Below are positions 61,149-64,000 of a stretch of 64,000 bases of DNA, piece by piece (within the stretch, counting starts at the first letter, position 1; each line of letters opens with the position of its first letter). Origin of the DNA: Asanoa ishikariensis (GTDB lineage Bacteria; Actinomycetota; Actinomycetes; Mycobacteriales; Micromonosporaceae); NCBI RefSeq assembly GCF_900107455.1, contig NZ_FNQB01000002.1, positions 1,364,001 through 1,428,000 on the forward strand. Reading direction: 5' to 3'. The notes below the pieces were generated by a model. The model was not told the DNA's origin. It was given only the letters and a program-made list of their open reading frames with translations, and searched no databases. Made by a program: the position numbers and the translations under genes.

Positions 61149-62693
61149 ATGCGAACCCAGTTCCGGCTCGCGGCTCTTGCCGGCGCAACGGCTCTCGCGT
61201 TGGCCGTCGTCGTCGCACTGAACGCGCCCGCCTCGGCCGCCACCCTGTTCGGCGACGACTTCGCCGACGGCAACGCGTCCGGCTGGTCCACCTCCGGCGG
61301 CTCGTGGTCGGTGTCCGGCGCCGCCTATCGGCAGTCGAGCACCGGCGCGGACGCCAAGGCGCTGGCCGGCTCGACGTCATGGACCGACTACGCGGTGCGG
61401 GCCCGGGTCCAGCCCGTCGCGTTCGGCTCTTCGGCGCGCTCGGTCGGCGTCGTCGCGCGGGCCCAGAACACCACCACGTTCTACTCGCTGGTGTTGGTGG
61501 GTGCCGGGCGGGTGGAGCTGCGCCGGGTGTCCGGCGGCGGCGTCACCGTGCTCGCCTCGGCGCCTGCCACCGTTACTCCGGGCGGTTGGCACGAGCTGAC
61601 CCTCACGGTCGCCGGGTCCGCGTTGCGTGGGGCGCTCGGTGGTCAGACGCTGGTCACCGCCACGGACGGCACGTTCACGGGCGGCCGGGTCGGGCTCGTC
61701 GCGTCGTACGCCAGCGCGGTGTTCGACGACGTCGCCGTGTTCACCGGCAGCGGGCCTGATCCTTCGCCAACTGGCCCTACCTCGACTCCCGGGCCGCCGC
61801 CGCTGCCTGGCTCGCCGGACGGCTTCGCCAGCGTCGCGGGCCTTGGACTGTCCGGCACCACCGGCGGCGCGGCCGGGCCTACGGTCACGGTCAACACCGC
61901 CGCTTCGCTGGCTTCGTACGCGGGCGCCCCGACCCCGTACACGATCCTGGTCTCGGGTCGGATCTCGATCTCCGGCATGGTGACCGTGGTGGCCGACAAG
62001 TCCATCGTCGGTGTGGGCAGCTCGGCCGAGCTCGCCGGTGGTGGGCTGCAACTCGGCACGACGACGCGGCCCGGCAACAACGTGATCATTCGGAACATCC
62101 GGTTCAGCGGGGCCTCCGACGACTCGATCAGCGTCACCAACTCCGCGCATCACGTCTGGATCGACCACAACGAGTTCCTGCCGGCGTACGACGGTTCCGT
62201 CGACGTCAAGCGGCAGTCGACCTTCGTCACCATCTCCTGGAACCGCTTCACGGGCACGGACAAGTCGGCGCTGCTCGGCCACTCCGACTCGTACCCGGCG
62301 GATGTGGGCTATCTGAAGGTGACCTACCACCACAACCTGTTCGACGGCTCGAACCAGCGGCATCCCCGGGCACGTTTCGGCGAGCCGGTGCACGTCTACA
62401 ACAACTACTACCGAAACATCGGCCTGTACGGCGTCGCGTCGACCGAGAACGCCGGCGTCGTGGTCGAGGGCAACTACTTCGAGAACGTCGCCTTTCCGTG
62501 CTACTCGGTCGGTGGTTATGCGGAGAGCGGGCCCGGCCGGCTGGTGCAGCGTTTGAACGCGTTCGTGGGGTCCGGTCTGTGTGAGGCCGGGGGAGCGGTG
62601 CAGGAGCCGTCCGCCTACTACTCCTACTCGTTGAGTCCCGCCTCGTCGGTGCCGTCCGCGGTGACGGCCGGCGCGGGTGTCGGGAGGTTGTGA
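61149..62693 (+). CDS. Secreted pectate lyase, jelly-roll-like domain plus PL1 (lyase E)
   Basis: A 514-residue enzyme. Signal peptide 1-30 (ending PASA); N domain about 31-200 (TLFGDDFADGNASGWSTSGG), most like that of lyase B (SARSVGVVARAQ, LRRVSGGGVTVLAS); Pro/Thr linker; PL1 domain with SAHHVWIDHNEFLPAYDG, VKRQSTFVTISWN and QRHPRARFGEPVHVYNNYY, most like lyases D and F. GAGGAAG is before the ATG, 19 bases after the hairpin. Its stop overlaps the next ATG by one base. Confidence 0.93.
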   Translation: MRTQFRLAALAGATALALAVVVALNAPASAATLFGDDFADGNASGWSTSGGSWSVSGAAYRQSSTGADAKALAGSTSWTDYAVRARVQPVAFGSSARSVGVVARAQNTTTFYSLVLVGAGRVELRRVSGGGVTVLASAPATVTPGGWHELTLTVAGSALRGALGGQTLVTATDGTFTGGRVGLVASYASAVFDDVAVFTGSGPDPSPTGPTSTPGPPPLPGSPDGFASVAGLGLSGTTGGAAGPTVTVNTAASLASYAGAPTPYTILVSGRISISGMVTVVADKSIVGVGSSAELAGGGLQLGTTTRPGNNVIIRNIRFSGASDDSISVTNSAHHVWIDHNEFLPAYDGSVDVKRQSTFVTISWNRFTGTDKSALLGHSDSYPADVGYLKVTYHHNLFDGSNQRHPRARFGEPVHVYNNYYRNIGLYGVASTENAGVVVEGNYFENVAFPCYSVGGYAESGPGRLVQRLNAFVGSGLCEAGGAVQEPSAYYSYSLSPASSVPSAVTAGAGVGRL

Positions 62694-64000
62694 TGCGGCT
62701 TCGGGTGCTGTTCACCGCGCTGCTGTTGGCGGTGGTCGGTGTCGCCGTGGTCTCGCGCTCGGCCAGCGCGGCCCCGCTGTTGAGCGACGACTTCGCCGAC
62801 GGCAACGCGTCCGGCTGGAGCACGTCGGGCGGCTCCTGGGCCGTGTCCGGCGGCGCCTATCGGCAGACCGGGCAGAGCAGCGACGCCCGGTCCCGGGTCG
62901 GTGCGGTCGGCTGGACCGACTACACCGTGCGGGTGCGGGTCACTCCGGCCGCGTTCAACGGGAGCAACCGGTTCGTCGCCTTGCTGGCCCGGGCGCAGTC
63001 GGCGACGAGCTACTACTACGTCGCGCTGCGGTCGAACAACACTGTCGAGCTCAAGCGGTTGGTGAACGGGGCTGCGACGACCCTCGACACGGCTTCTCTG
63101 GCCGTGTCCTTGGGGCGGTCCTACACGGTCGCCTTGACGGTGGCCGGTTCGAGCCTGTCCGCCACGGTAGACGGGGTGGCGCTGCTGTCGGCTTCTGACA
63201 ACCGGTTCACGGCGGGGCAGGCTGGGGTGGCGACCTACTATGCGGCCTCCGCCTTTGACGACGTGGTGATCGAGGCGGCCGTTAGCGGCCCGCCTACCGC
63301 TTCCCCGACCCCGACGCCGACCACGCCGCCGCCCTCGGGTTCGGGTTCGGCGGACGGGTTCGCGTCGGTGCCGGCGCTCGGGCTGTCCGGGACGACCGGT
63401 GGCGCCGGCGGGCCGACGGTCACCGTCGACACCAGCACCGAGTTGCTCGAGGCGATCGACACCGTCGGGCCGATGACGATCCAGGTGGCCGGGCGGATCG
63501 CGATCACCAGCAAGCAGGGCGTGCGGCCGAACAAGACGATCGTCGGTGTCGGCTCGTCGCCCACGATCGCCGGCGGCGGGTTCGACTTCTACCGGTCGTC
63601 GAACGTCATCGTCCGCAACCTCACGTTCGTCGACGCCGAGGACGACGCCATCAACGTGGGCCAGGAGTCGCACCACGTCTGGATCGACCACAACACGTTC
63701 GTCTCGCCGGTCGACGGGTCGATCGACATCGTCCGCGGTGCCGACTACGTGACGGTGTCGTGGAACCACTTCGCGGCCACCGACAAGAGCATGCTGATCA
63801 GCCACTCCGACGGGGCCGCCTCGACCGACGTCGGGCACCTGAAGGTGACCATCCACCACAACTTCTTCGACCGGTCCCGCCAGCGCCATCCGCGGGTGCG
63901 GTTCGGCGAGCCGGTGCACGTCTACAACAACTACTTCCTCGACAACGAGCTCTACGGCGTGGCGTCGACGATGAACGGCGGCGTGCTCGTCGAGGGCAAC
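62693..64000 (+). CDS. Secreted pectate lyase, jelly-roll-like domain plus PL1 (lyase F, cut by window end)
   Basis: The first 436 codons are present and the frame is open at the right edge. Signal peptide 1-26 (ending RSASA); N domain about 27-195 (LLSDDFADGNASGWSTSGG; GSNRFVALLARAQS; ALRSNNTVELKRL), nearly that of lyase C; Thr/Pro linker; PL1 domain with ESHHVWIDHNTFVSPVDG, VRGADYVTVSWNHF and catalytic QRHPRVRFGEPVHVYNNYF. About 80-100 residues should remain beyond the window. ATG overlaps the lyase E stop by one base. Confidence 0.92.
   Translation, partial: MRLRVLFTALLLAVVGVAVVSRSASAAPLLSDDFADGNASGWSTSGGSWAVSGGAYRQTGQSSDARSRVGAVGWTDYTVRVRVTPAAFNGSNRFVALLARAQSATSYYYVALRSNNTVELKRLVNGAATTLDTASLAVSLGRSYTVALTVAGSSLSATVDGVALLSASDNRFTAGQAGVATYYAASAFDDVVIEAAVSGPPTASPTPTPTTPPPSGSGSADGFASVPALGLSGTTGGAGGPTVTVDTSTELLEAIDTVGPMTIQVAGRIAITSKQGVRPNKTIVGVGSSPTIAGGGFDFYRSSNVIVRNLTFVDAEDDAINVGQESHHVWIDHNTFVSPVDGSIDIVRGADYVTVSWNHFAATDKSMLISHSDGAASTDVGHLKVTIHHNFFDRSRQRHPRVRFGEPVHVYNNYFLDNELYGVASTMNGGVLVEGN

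Overview
The window is GC-rich, densely packed bacterial DNA. Spacers are short, many genes share ATGA or GTGA start/stop overlaps, GTG and TTG starts are common, and almost every gene throws a long shadow reading frame on the other strand. ACT-GNAT acetyltransferases, a TIGR03086 (mycothiol-type) protein, LuxR-LAL regulators and many secreted polysaccharidases point to a soil or plant-associated filamentous actinomycete. Micromonosporaceae is the likeliest family, but that is inference. No rRNA, tRNA, CRISPR array, insertion sequence or prophage gene was seen.

Layout. 1-1486: 3' end of a GH1 beta-glucosidase gene and its LacI regulator. 1492-9664: housekeeping and accessory genes (GrpB-like, arginase-like, GNATs, a glyoxalase-fold protein, an acyl-CoA dehydrogenase plus APH-type kinase pair, an ACT protein plus ACT-GNAT pair) and a 455-bp gene-free stretch with three perfect hairpins and a candidate minus-strand small RNA. 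9709-17566: bioD plus a methyltransferase, two zinc alcohol dehydrogenases, an MFS exporter and small regulators. 17808-24268: a five-gene dipeptide-type ABC importer ending in a D-2-hydroxyacid dehydrogenase. 24333-30209: DUF457-like membrane protein, SMP-30, Lrp regulator, a protein with 26 eleven-residue repeats, and a two-gene unit resembling gas-vesicle accessory proteins behind a sigma-B/F-type promoter. 30252-34398: secreted chitinase, Tat-exported PHP protein and a partner of unknown function. 34502-43057: ABC exporter with two-component system, LAL regulator with two small partners, VOC protein and AraC regulator.

43058-64000 reads as one pectin/uronate utilisation locus. On the minus strand a LacI regulator, sugar-binding lipoprotein, two permeases and a DUF624 protein form an operon. 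Divergently, an operon encodes two Gfo/Idh/MocA oxidoreductases, UxaC, an enolase-superfamily (L-fuconate dehydratase-like) enzyme and a UxuB/UxaB-type reductase. Six secreted family-1 pectate lyases then follow head to tail, five of them with an extra N-terminal jelly-roll-like domain; the last is cut by the window edge. LacI-type palindromes lie in the divergent promoter region, and a strong promoter overlapped by a different dyad precedes the lyases. The inferred flow is: secreted lyases cut pectin, the ABC system imports the products, UxaC and the reductase give an aldonate, and the enolase-family dehydratase makes a 2-keto-3-deoxy acid. The last catabolic steps are not in the window.
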